From the NCBI RefSeq assembly GCF_018402285.1, contig NZ_JAGYJH010000003.1, positions 1,302,001-1,366,000 of the forward strand: a stretch of 64,000 bases of DNA, given 5' to 3'. Under the pieces are notes generated by a model. It was given only the letters and a program-made list of their open reading frames with translations. It ran no database searches and had not been told where the DNA came from. Each line of letters begins with the position of its first letter. The stretch's first letter is position 1. Origin of the DNA: Hyphomonas sp. GTDB taxonomy: Bacteria > Pseudomonadota > Alphaproteobacteria > Caulobacterales > Hyphomonadaceae. The translations under genes and the position numbers were made by a program. Below, piece after piece: positions 44,911 through 52,876 of the stretch.

Positions 44911-45507
44911 ATGTCCGCTTCGCTTGCTCTGACGCTGTTTCTTGGCGCGTTCTTTGACGCAACGCTGGGCTTTTGTTTCTTCGTCTTCGGAGAGGTGTTC
45001 TTTCTGATGGCGGGCGGCCTGCTCTTCAGTGAACGAGCAATCTGGGCGGTGGCCGCTGTGTTGGCCGGGGCCTATGCCGCTGATCAGACCGGCTATCTGA
45101 TCGGGCGGCAGATGCGGCCGGTGTTCAACCGTTTTGCGCTGGCCAAGCGATGGCGCCGTGCGGCATTGCGCAAGACACGGCGGCTCCTTGCCAGACATGG
45201 CATCAAGGCGGTGGCGGTGTCGCGCCTTCTCGGGCCGGTCTCCTGGTTCATGCCGCCGGTGTGTGGCAGCGCGGGCATGGCGTGGCAGCGATTTGCGGTG
45301 GGTTCAGCCCTCGGCGTGACGCTTGGCGTCGGCATGTTCGTTGCGCTCGGCTACGCCGCCGCCTGGGGCGCGGCGCGGGGCATTGTGGATGTGGAGGCCT
45401 TCATCGCCGCGCACAAATGGGTGCTTCTGGTGGGTGGGCAGGCGGTATTCCTGATCGCCGGGATCATCTCGCATTTTGCCGGAAGCGCTCTGTTTCGGCG
45501 CGTGTGA
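44911..45507 (+). CDS. DedA-family membrane protein
   Basis: 198 residues with several membrane helices and the DedA/SNARE-associated features: FGEVFFLMAGGLLF, ADQTGYLIGRQM and the conserved VSRLLGPVSWFMPPVCGSAGM (R-x3-P region). DedA proteins act in membrane lipid (undecaprenyl-phosphate/phosphatidylethanolamine) scrambling. The gene's last 44 bases overlap the end of the convergent glycosyltransferase gene. Confidence 0.86.
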   Translation: MSASLALTLFLGAFFDATLGFCFFVFGEVFFLMAGGLLFSERAIWAVAAVLAGAYAADQTGYLIGRQMRPVFNRFALAKRWRRAALRKTRRLLARHGIKAVAVSRLLGPVSWFMPPVCGSAGMAWQRFAVGSALGVTLGVGMFVALGYAAAWGAARGIVDVEAFIAAHKWVLLVGGQAVFLIAGIISHFAGSALFRRV

Positions 45508-46726
45508 AGGCGGCGAGATCTGCGGCGCCATCCCGGGCGCGCAAGGCCGGGGCAAGCGCCTGGGCGCGTTCTTTCATCCTGGGGCTGACGAGTTGCGTGA
45601 GGCGCTCTGTCATCTCGTTCTCGCTCGCCCGCCCCGTGATGTGAGCCGGGGAAACGCCGATCTCATGCAGACGTGCGCCATGCCAGAACTGGTCCAGGCG
45701 GTCTGGCAAGATGAGCTGCGGGGTGCCTGCGCGCAGCGCCGTATCAAGTGTGCCCGCGCCGCCATGATGGATCACGCCTGCGCAGAGCGGAAACAGGGCC
45801 GGATGGGGCACATGGCCGGAAACAAAATGTCCCTCCACAAGGTCGGCCGGCATAAGACACGCAAGGCCTGCCGAGACAATCGCGCGCAGCCCCGCGCGGC
45901 GAATGGCGCGCAACAGGACAGCTACGTGATCTTGCTCTGCCTCGCTCTCAAAGGAGCCAAGCCCGACATGAACGGGCGGCGCGCCGTCGCCCAGAAAATC
46001 AAGAAGCGCAGCGGGAAGACCCTCCGCCTCCTGAAGGTCGAGCGACGGATAAGGCAGGAGTTGATCATTGGCGTGCCAGTCTGCCGGGCGGGCAGGCATG
46101 AGCGCAGGCGAAACACTGGTCACACGGGCGAGTGGCTGGCCCAGATGCCACCGTGTGCCGCCCTCCGGTATGGGGCGCAGCGAGAGCGCGCGGCGCTGGT
46201 CTTTCAGGGCTTCCAGCATCAGGCGCTGGGCAATGCCGACTGTGACATAGCCTGCCCGATTGAGCCAGTTTCCCTGCCACGGCCGCCACATCATCGCGCA
46301 GGGCACTTCGCAGGTGGGGCTGATCGCGGGTTGATGGGCGTTGAGAATGTAGGGAATGCCATAGGCCTCGGCCGCGACGCGGGCAGGCGCGCAGATGCTG
46401 TTCCCGAGGATGATATCGGCATGTTCGGCCGCCATCAGGCAATGGGCTGTAATATCCTCTACATAAGGCGCGACCATCTCGCTCCAGTCCCGGAAAAAAC
46501 TTATGGGATCGGACAATGTGCCGCGGCGCCCAGCCTCGGCGTTCCATGCGCTGAGGGAGAAATCAGGCGCCATGGCGGGCGTTATTCCGTGCGCGGCAAT
46601 CGTCGCGGCATACTCGCGCGGCGCCATGAGGGAGATTTCGGCGCCGCCTGCGATCAAGGCTTGGGCCGTGCTGATATAGGGCATCACGTCGCCAAGGCTG
46701 CCGAGTGTCTGGATCGACACCCTCAT
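45464..46726 (-). CDS. GT1 (UGT-like) glycosyltransferase, last gene of the biosynthetic cluster
   Basis: 420 residues. N-terminal MRVSIQTLGSLGDVMPYISTAQAL is the typical acceptor-domain start of UGT/MGT enzymes. The donor domain carries the C-terminal signature GVIHHGGAGTLDTALRAGTPQLILPDRLDQFWHG that binds UDP-sugar. It would glycosylate a lipid or polyketide-like acceptor. The ATG at 46726 overlaps the previous gene's stop as ATGA. Similar GTs decorate macrolides, sterols or carotenoids; the acceptor here is unknown. Confidence 0.85.
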   Translation of the reverse strand: MRVSIQTLGSLGDVMPYISTAQALIAGGAEISLMAPREYAATIAAHGITPAMAPDFSLSAWNAEAGRRGTLSDPISFFRDWSEMVAPYVEDITAHCLMAAEHADIILGNSICAPARVAAEAYGIPYILNAHQPAISPTCEVPCAMMWRPWQGNWLNRAGYVTVGIAQRLMLEALKDQRRALSLRPIPEGGTRWHLGQPLARVTSVSPALMPARPADWHANDQLLPYPSLDLQEAEGLPAALLDFLGDGAPPVHVGLGSFESEAEQDHVAVLLRAIRRAGLRAIVSAGLACLMPADLVEGHFVSGHVPHPALFPLCAGVIHHGGAGTLDTALRAGTPQLILPDRLDQFWHGARLHEIGVSPAHITGRASENEMTERLTQLVSPRMKERAQALAPALRARDGAADLAAFTRAETERFRQNAR

Positions 46727-47988
46727 GGCATCTCGACCCGCACGCGGCGCAGCTTCCGCTCCGAGGGCGGCGCGAGCGGGACGGCCAACGCAGTGATCTC
46801 CGGCGATGCCCCGCATGTCTTGAAGAGGGCTGCCAGGCTGGCCGCCGCGGCGGGCAGGCAGCCGGCCTCTTCTGACCGCAATTCAAGGCGCACTGCGTTG
46901 CGCCCGGTCTGGATGACGCGGAAATCCGTGATGCCCTTATCCGCGCGCAGCACGGCATTGCGGATGACATCCGGTGTAATGCGAACGCGCTGACCGGGGC
47001 TCGACAGAGTGAAAATGTCGTCGCAGCGGCCATGAACCTGCTTTACGGACCGGTGAGGGCGCCCGCACGGGCAGGTGGCGTCCGATAGTTCCAGAACATC
47101 ATTCATCCGGTAGCGGACCATCACCTGCGTCTCCCGGGAGAAGTCCGTGATCAGGGGCGTGACGAGGGTGGGGCTGCCTTCAATTGGAAGAAACTCGAAA
47201 GCAAGCTGATCCTCCAGAAGATGCAGCGTGCCGTGCGGGCAGGCGATGGCGAACAGGCCTTCGGTCGCCATGTAGATCTCGCGCACCTTGTTGCCGAAGC
47301 GGGCCTCGATGATACGCCGGTCTTCTCCGTCCAGAACTTCCGCGCCCGAGAAGATGCGCTGCGGGGCAGCCGCCGTGTTGGTTTCAGAAAGCGCACGAAG
47401 GAATTTTGGCGGCGCAACAATGACAGTCGGCTTAAACTCCCCAAGCGGCGCAAACTGCGCCTCGATTCCCTGGCCAAGATCAAAGAAGCGCAATTGGAGT
47501 CGCCCGCTCTCGTTGGCCGCGTCATAGAGGCGGCTGTTGGCGGGCAGGACGATGGCCACCCTGTGGCGGCGTAAGAGGAAATCCGGCAAGGCGCGCGCCA
47601 GGATCGTACCGAGCCAGCGATAGCGTTCACGCTCGGAAACGATGTAGAGCCCTTGATTGCCGGAGGTGCCCGTGCTGGCGCCAATGGCGTAGCCTTCAGG
47701 CGCGGTGCCCGCTTCCAGATGTGCCCAGCCCTGCGCGGCCGTAAGGTCAAGCCGGTTATAGCGGGCAAAATCCGCCATCAGGGCGGCCTTGTTCATGACT
47801 GGCCAGTCGCTGAGCGCAAGGCCGCTGTAGCCAGCAAAGGCAGGCACCCGCGCCGCCTTGCCGTCCAGAAAGCGCTTCAGACGCCGCTGCTGCGCGGCAA
47901 GCAGGTGATGCCGCGTGCGGGACGCCTGTTCCCGGCGGAGGGCTTGAGCATACGCAGCAAGCGTGAAGAAGGCCGCATTCAGTTTCAT
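46723..47988 (-). CDS. F390-synthetase-like adenylate-forming enzyme
   Basis: 421 residues, the PaaK/F390 synthetase branch of adenylate-forming enzymes: ATP P-loop AIGASTGTSGNQGLYIVS, SGAEVLDGEDRRII, EIYMATEGLFAIACPHG, MVRYRMNDV, and a CPCGRPH metal-binding turn, with a C-terminal domain ending PSERKLRRVRVEMP with Lys/Arg. It would activate a carboxylate (fatty or aryl acid). It resembles the TIGR02304 group of putative adenylate-forming enzymes, which I know only as uncharacterised. ATGA overlaps on both sides couple it to its neighbours. Confidence 0.8.
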   Translation of the reverse strand: MKLNAAFFTLAAYAQALRREQASRTRHHLLAAQQRRLKRFLDGKAARVPAFAGYSGLALSDWPVMNKAALMADFARYNRLDLTAAQGWAHLEAGTAPEGYAIGASTGTSGNQGLYIVSERERYRWLGTILARALPDFLLRRHRVAIVLPANSRLYDAANESGRLQLRFFDLGQGIEAQFAPLGEFKPTVIVAPPKFLRALSETNTAAAPQRIFSGAEVLDGEDRRIIEARFGNKVREIYMATEGLFAIACPHGTLHLLEDQLAFEFLPIEGSPTLVTPLITDFSRETQVMVRYRMNDVLELSDATCPCGRPHRSVKQVHGRCDDIFTLSSPGQRVRITPDVIRNAVLRADKGITDFRVIQTGRNAVRLELRSEEAGCLPAAAASLAALFKTCGASPEITALAVPLAPPSERKLRRVRVEMP

Positions 47989-48761
47989 GCTGGTGTCTCG
48001 GGATCATGGCAGAGCACCAGCCGCCCGCCGAGTTCCACAAAGCTCCGGATACGGAGGGCAGTTTGCGCAGCGGCGGCGGGGTTATCCAGAACGAGCCGGG
48101 CCGGATAGCCGGGCGAGCGGTCCTCCAGAATGGCGCGCGAGAGCCAGTCCGCATCTGCGGCATATAGAATCGGCGTCACAGGGCGATTGAACAGGAAGCC
48201 TGTGTGCCCCCGCATATGGCCGGGCAGGGGCACGGCCAGCACGCTGGCATCCCCGAATACATCTGTTGCCTGGCCGAGGCCCATCGGCGCCTCTTCCTTC
48301 GGCAGGGCTTCAAGGGGCAACAGCCTTTCGCGAAGGTCACCGGGCAGAAGCTCTTTGAAACAGCCCTTGTGCGTGCGGCCAAGCCAGCTTGTCGTCAGGA
48401 AGTGGTCAATTGCGGCGCCGTCGGCGAAGATGCGTGCGTCCGGATAATCCTTCAGGGCGCTGACATGATCTGCATGCAGATGGGAGAGCAGGATGCAGTT
48501 GACCCGCGGCTCTGCGGCAGGCAGCGCCTGCGGAGTAAGTTTCGGGTTCAACACTTTGGAATAAAGCCAGAGGGGCAGGCTGCGCGCGCCGGATGTAACG
48601 CGGGGCGAATAGCCAGTGTCGATGAGGCAGCGCCCGAAAATCCGGTGGTCAAACCGGCAATAGCGCACCGCAATGCGCACGCCTTTCCAGCTTCCCCCCT
48701 TCAGGACAAAGCGTTCGGGCGCGGTCACAAAAGCGCTGTTTGGAAACTCCGGCTGGATCAT
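47985..48761 (-). CDS. MBL-fold metallo-hydrolase
   Basis: 258 residues. Metal motif SHLHADHV (His94-x-His96-x-Asp98-His99), then PLPGHMRGHTGFLF (third His) and YAADADWL (bridging Asp). It belongs to the N-acyl-homoserine lactonase/thioesterase-like branch rather than to beta-lactamases, in my reading. In this cluster it might hydrolyse an acyl thioester or lactone. Translationally coupled to both neighbours through ATGA overlaps. Confidence 0.85.
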   Translation of the reverse strand: MIQPEFPNSAFVTAPERFVLKGGSWKGVRIAVRYCRFDHRIFGRCLIDTGYSPRVTSGARSLPLWLYSKVLNPKLTPQALPAAEPRVNCILLSHLHADHVSALKDYPDARIFADGAAIDHFLTTSWLGRTHKGCFKELLPGDLRERLLPLEALPKEEAPMGLGQATDVFGDASVLAVPLPGHMRGHTGFLFNRPVTPILYAADADWLSRAILEDRSPGYPARLVLDNPAAAAQTALRIRSFVELGGRLVLCHDPETPA

Positions 48762-49726
48762 GAGGTCCTCTCCGCGAACGTTCGGGCGAGTCCCTCGTCA
48801 AAGCAAATTCGCGGCTGCCAGCTGAGTTCGCGGTCAATGCGGGAAATGTCGAGTGTTTGGCGGAAAGCAAACAATCCGGCGCTATAGGAGGTAACCAGCG
48901 GTTCGGGGCGGCCGGGCAGGGCGGCGCAGACGGCTTCAGCGGCGCGGGCAGCGGCCAGAACGGCCGGCCAGGGCATCTTCCGCCAGCGGATGGTCATGTT
49001 CGCTTTTGCCCCGGCCCGTTCGGCCACGCTGCGTATGGGCAGCGCTTGGCCGCCGGATACGTTGTAAATCTGCGACGGGGCGGTCTTTGCGCGAAGGGCC
49101 GTGAGGGCGGCATCGGCGACATCGTCAATATAAGTGAGATCAGTTGCCGCCACGCCGCCCCGCATCAGGGGCAGCGGCCGGGTTGTGGCTGCGCGCAAGA
49201 GGCGCGGCAGGAGCGCGGTGTCGCCCGGGCCGTAAAGCCCGCGCGGACGCAGGATGATGGGGGAAAGTTCGGGCACCGCCAGCACAAGTTGCTCGCTCGC
49301 GGCCTTGGTGGCGGCGTAGGCGTTCGCCGGCTGCGGCAAGGGCATGTCTTCGCCCACTGCCTCCTGATCGGCGAAACGAAAATAGATGCTGGGGGAGGAG
49401 ATGTGAACAAAGCGGGCCGCCCCGGCCTCGAGCGCCAGCAGCAGCGCGCGGCGGGTGCCGGCGATATTGGCGCGCTCAAACGCGGCGCGCTGTCCCCAGG
49501 GGGAAGACAGGGCCGCGCAGTGAATGATGCCGCTCACGCGCATGGACGGCAGGGGATTGTTCGCCTCCAGATCAAGCGCATGGGTCTCCGCGCCCGCTTC
49601 CGCCAGCCCCTCCAGCTTCGCGCGGTCCCGCCCAAGCGCGATGACCCGCTCGCCCTCCTTCAGCAAGCGGCGCGCAATTGCGCCTCCCAGAAAGCCCGTG
49701 GCGCCGGTGATGATCGTTCCCGTCAT
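48758..49726 (-). CDS. extended SDR (NAD-dependent epimerase/3-beta-HSD-like)
   Basis: 322 residues. N-terminal Rossmann motif IITGATGFLGGAIARRLL, GIIHCAALSSPWGQRA, HISSPSIYF and catalytic Tyr/Lys in NAYAATKAASEQL, with RPRGLYGPGD. It is most like the extended SDR/3-beta-hydroxysteroid dehydrogenase group, which includes OleD, the reductase that acts on OleA products in head-to-head olefin synthesis. Such a match to the upstream KAS III-like enzyme is suggestive but not proof. Confidence 0.85.
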   Translation of the reverse strand: MTGTIITGATGFLGGAIARRLLKEGERVIALGRDRAKLEGLAEAGAETHALDLEANNPLPSMRVSGIIHCAALSSPWGQRAAFERANIAGTRRALLLALEAGAARFVHISSPSIYFRFADQEAVGEDMPLPQPANAYAATKAASEQLVLAVPELSPIILRPRGLYGPGDTALLPRLLRAATTRPLPLMRGGVAATDLTYIDDVADAALTALRAKTAPSQIYNVSGGQALPIRSVAERAGAKANMTIRWRKMPWPAVLAAARAAEAVCAALPGRPEPLVTSYSAGLFAFRQTLDISRIDRELSWQPRICFDEGLARTFAERTS

Positions 49727-50718
49727 GTTTCCAGCGTTGCCCCGCCGATGGAAACGCCGGCCGAAGTGCCGATCAGCATGACCTTGGTGCCGGCTTTGAT
49801 ACGGCCCTCGCGCCGGGCTGTATCGAGCGTCATCGGGATGGACGCGGCGACGAGGTTGCCGGTTTCCGTTACCGTCGAGACCACCCGGTCACGGGCAAAG
49901 CCGCATTTGCGGATCATGTGTTCCAGCGCCAGCGGGCTCGCCTGATGGGGAATGACGAGGTCCACCTCGTCCTGCTTCCAGTCTGCCCGCTCCAGCAGCC
50001 GGCCGATGAAATCCGGCAACCGGGAGCGTGTCAGCTTGAACAGGGCATGCCCGTCCATCCGGAAGAAGGCATTGGCCTCGAAGGCTTTGCGGCTGGTGTG
50101 CAGGTCGTAGCGCGTGCCGCCCGCAGGCAGGGCGCAATAGTCATAGCCCTCTGCCCATGTCTCGATGGCCACATCCTTCAGGTGCAGTCCGCTTCCCTGC
50201 GCCGGGCCCAGTACCAGCGCGGCTGCTCCATCACCAAACAGGCCCGCCGTCGCCGGATCATCCGCCCATGGCAGGGCCCGGCTGGCGATCTCACTGGCAA
50301 CGATCAGCACATGCCGCGCCCGCCCCGCGCCGATATAGAGCGCCGCCACCTCCATTGCCGCCACCGCGCTCAGGCAGGTTGCGTTCACGTCAAACGCCGG
50401 TGACGGGCAATCGCTGAGACCCAGCTCACGCTTGATCAGCGTCGCGGTCGACGGGATCGGCTGGCGGCCAACGGCAGAGGCAGACAGGAGGAGATCGACA
50501 TCCCGCGCCTCAACACCGGCATCGGACAGCGCCAGGCGCGCCGCTGCCACGGCCATGCCCTCCTGCGTTTCCCCCTCCGCCACGACAGGGCGGCAGGCGA
50601 CACCGCACGCGCCTTCCAGCCATCCGGCCGGCTTGCCCAGGCGCGTATCGATCTCCACCGACGCCAGCGCCCGGCTGCCTGCGCAGGCGCCTGTGCCAAG
50701 AAGGGCTGCATTCAACAT
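49723..50718 (-). CDS. KAS III-like thiolase (FabH/OleA-type), first gene of the cluster
   Basis: 331 residues of the FabH fold. The catalytic triad looks intact: Cys115 in DVNATCLSAVAAME, His258 in VIPHQASPLALE and Asn288 in TETGNLVAASIPM. GAGG precedes the ATG at 50718. In this context it probably condenses an acyl thioester to make a beta-keto intermediate rather than start general fatty acid synthesis, which would use a fabH elsewhere. It heads a five-gene unit with an ATGA overlap at every junction. The palindrome 35 bases upstream marks the promoter. Confidence 0.87.
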   Translation of the reverse strand: MLNAALLGTGACAGSRALASVEIDTRLGKPAGWLEGACGVACRPVVAEGETQEGMAVAAARLALSDAGVEARDVDLLLSASAVGRQPIPSTATLIKRELGLSDCPSPAFDVNATCLSAVAAMEVAALYIGAGRARHVLIVASEIASRALPWADDPATAGLFGDGAAALVLGPAQGSGLHLKDVAIETWAEGYDYCALPAGGTRYDLHTSRKAFEANAFFRMDGHALFKLTRSRLPDFIGRLLERADWKQDEVDLVIPHQASPLALEHMIRKCGFARDRVVSTVTETGNLVAASIPMTLDTARREGRIKAGTKVMLIGTSAGVSIGGATLET

Positions 50719-50752
50719 TGCGGGCCTCGCCGGTTGTTATGTCTATCAATAA

Positions 50753-50768
50753 GTGAGTAATTACTCAC
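50753..50768. promoter_or_regulatory. 16-bp perfect palindrome ahead of the KAS III-like cluster
   Basis: GTGAGTAATTACTCAC is its own reverse complement. It begins 35 bases before the first start codon and has the size of a TetR-family operator. No TetR gene lies next to it, so the regulator is elsewhere or is one of the two TetR proteins at 12.8-15.6 kb. Confidence 0.7.
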
Positions 50769-51172
50769 AATTCTTCTCCCCGTCAAGCCGCCCGCTTCCC
50801 GCTCTTTATCATATTGAAGAGGCCCGTGCGCTTCCCCTTCCGGCGAAGGTGCATACCTGACTGAAAAGCAGGCGGCGGTGCAGCATTCCTCATCATGACA
50901 GACCTGCAACAGCGGCAGGGTGCGCGGGCCACAAATCTGCCTTTGGTTTGCCTCATTCGCATGAAAAACGGGCCCTGTTTGTCCTCCCACCAAACTATGC
51001 GTCCCGTATTCTGAACCATCCCGCAAAGGTCCCTGCCGCCCTCCTTCCTGGCGCAGATCGACCAGCAACTATTTGCGGCCGCATCCGTTAGGCAGGGGCA
51101 GGGCGATAGAGCGCTGCAACAAAATGGATCGGGGATGCTCCCGGCCGGGTGATTGGATTGGGAGTTTCAGGG
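50769..51172. other. non-coding gap between the biosynthetic cluster and opgGH
   Basis: About 400 bases with no frame that has both a ribosome site and protein-like content. It must hold the promoter of opgGH and part of the divergent one. I see only a few short inverted repeats (for example CCTTC-CGGC-GAAGG), not clear enough to call. Confidence 0.5.
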
Positions 51173-52876
51173 TTGAGGCACGTGTCAGGCGTCTCTTTCA
51201 GGATAGTGTGCGGCCTCTTGATGGCCGGGCTTCTGGTATCGAGCTGCTCGCCTTCGGCTGACCAAGCGCCGGAGGACCCTGCGCCCGCTGGCGAGACCGC
51301 CGATCCCGCGCTCAACCTGGCCCAGGTCGCCGCCGAACCCGCCATGGCCGCAGCGCCAGACGCGGTGGTCGAAACCCTGAGCGCGGAGGAAGCCGCCTCT
51401 CTCGCCGCCTCCGAGGAAGATCCCTCCGCCGCGCCTGCACCGCCGGTGACGCCCGATTTCGATTTCGAGGACGTCCGCCGCAAGGCTGAAATCCTCTCCA
51501 GTCGCCCATTCCAGACCCCGCCCGGCATCCCGAAAGCGGCCGGCGGGCTCGATTACGATGCCTACCGCCGTATCCAGCTGCGCCAGGACGCAGCCCTCTG
51601 GCAGGACAGCTCCGACAAGTTCCGCATCCTTCCAGATACACGCGGATACCTATTCAACCAGGCCATCCGCCTGAACCTTGTCGAAGAGGGCAAGGAAGTG
51701 GCCCGGCCTTATTCGCCTGATGATTTCAATTTCTATGACCTGCCACTGGACGATGAAGCCAAACAGCTGCTCGGCTTTGCCGGCTTCCGCGTCGTCACGC
51801 CGCTCAACGTCGCTGGCAAATGGGATGAGCTGATCAGCTTCCGCGGCGCCAGCTTCTTCCGCGCGCTCGGCGCAGGCAACCTCTATGGCGCCTCTGCCCG
51901 CGGTATCTCCATCGGCACGGCCTCGCCCGAAGGCGAGCAGTTTCCATACTTCCGCGAATTCTGGCTGATGAAGCCCGCGCCGGGCAACGACACGATCCGT
52001 ATCTACGCCCTGCTCGACGGCGAGAGCATTACCGGCGCCTATGACATCACGGTCACGCCCGGCGTTGAAACAAAGATGCAGGTGACCGCAACGCTCTTCC
52101 CGCGCAAGCGGCTCACCACAATGGGCATCTCGCCGCTCACCTCGATGTATTTCTTCTCGCCGCACGACATCTCGAAGTTTCCGAATGACTTCCGCCCGGC
52201 GGTCCACGATTCTGAAGGCCTGTCGATCCAGATGTACAATGGCGAGTGGGTCTGGCGGCCGCTGTTCAATCCCAAGGCGCTGCAGGTGTCCGTGCTGGCC
52301 GATCGCCCGCCGCTCGGCTTTGGCCTTGTCCAGCGCAAGCGCGGTTTTGACGACTATGCCGATATCGAGGCGGGTTATCACCATCGCCCGACCGTCTGGG
52401 TACAGCCCAGGACCGGATGGGGCGAGGGCGAGCTCACGCTCGTCGAAATTCCGACTGCGAACGAATACAATGACAATATCGTTGCCTACTGGAAACCGAA
52501 AACAGCCTGGCAGCCCGGCACGGCCTACACGGTCTCCTATGACATGAAATGGAGCCTGCTGACTTCGTCCGTTCCGGATGTGGTGACAGTGGCAAACACC
52601 TTCGCCGGCGTCAAACCGGCCTCTACACAGCAGCTGTTCGTTGTCGATTATGACCAGATCCCTGAGGCGCTTCTGGAAGGCGTCGAGGCGAATGTCTCCA
52701 CCTCTGCCGGCAAGATCCTCAATCCGGTCATCAAGACCAATCCGGAGACCGGAAAGGTCCGGCTCAGCTTCGAGCTCGAAGCGCAGAATGCCGAAGTGGC
52801 AGAGCTCCGTGCCCTGCTCACCAAGGGAGGAAAGCCTATCACTGAAACCTGGCTTTACCGTTGGCGGAAGGAATGA
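51173..52876 (+). CDS. opgG: periplasmic glucan biosynthesis protein OpgG (MdoG), lipoprotein form
   Basis: About 567 residues. Signal sequence VSFRIVCGLLMAGLLVSSC has a lipobox VSSC, then a ~70-residue Ala/Glu/Pro-rich linker (QAPEDPAPAGETADPAL), and the MdoG domain from about residue 100: FDFEDVRRKAEILSSRPF, YRRIQLRQDAALW, MGISPLTSMYFF, GEWVWRPLFNP. OpgG builds branches on osmoregulated periplasmic glucans made by OpgH. A TTG at 51173, eight bases after GGGAG, is my choice; GTG codons at 51149 and 51182 remain possible. Lipidation and the long linker would tether it rather than leave it free as in E. coli. Confidence 0.88.
   Translation: MRHVSGVSFRIVCGLLMAGLLVSSCSPSADQAPEDPAPAGETADPALNLAQVAAEPAMAAAPDAVVETLSAEEAASLAASEEDPSAAPAPPVTPDFDFEDVRRKAEILSSRPFQTPPGIPKAAGGLDYDAYRRIQLRQDAALWQDSSDKFRILPDTRGYLFNQAIRLNLVEEGKEVARPYSPDDFNFYDLPLDDEAKQLLGFAGFRVVTPLNVAGKWDELISFRGASFFRALGAGNLYGASARGISIGTASPEGEQFPYFREFWLMKPAPGNDTIRIYALLDGESITGAYDITVTPGVETKMQVTATLFPRKRLTTMGISPLTSMYFFSPHDISKFPNDFRPAVHDSEGLSIQMYNGEWVWRPLFNPKALQVSVLADRPPLGFGLVQRKRGFDDYADIEAGYHHRPTVWVQPRTGWGEGELTLVEIPTANEYNDNIVAYWKPKTAWQPGTAYTVSYDMKWSLLTSSVPDVVTVANTFAGVKPASTQQLFVVDYDQIPEALLEGVEANVSTSAGKILNPVIKTNPETGKVRLSFELEAQNAEVAELRALLTKGGKPITETWLYRWRKE

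Noticed and set aside
50712..51068. 118-codon minus-strand frame ahead of the KAS III-like gene
   Set aside because: It runs through the 16-bp palindrome, overlaps the KAS III-like start, and lacks protein-like character.
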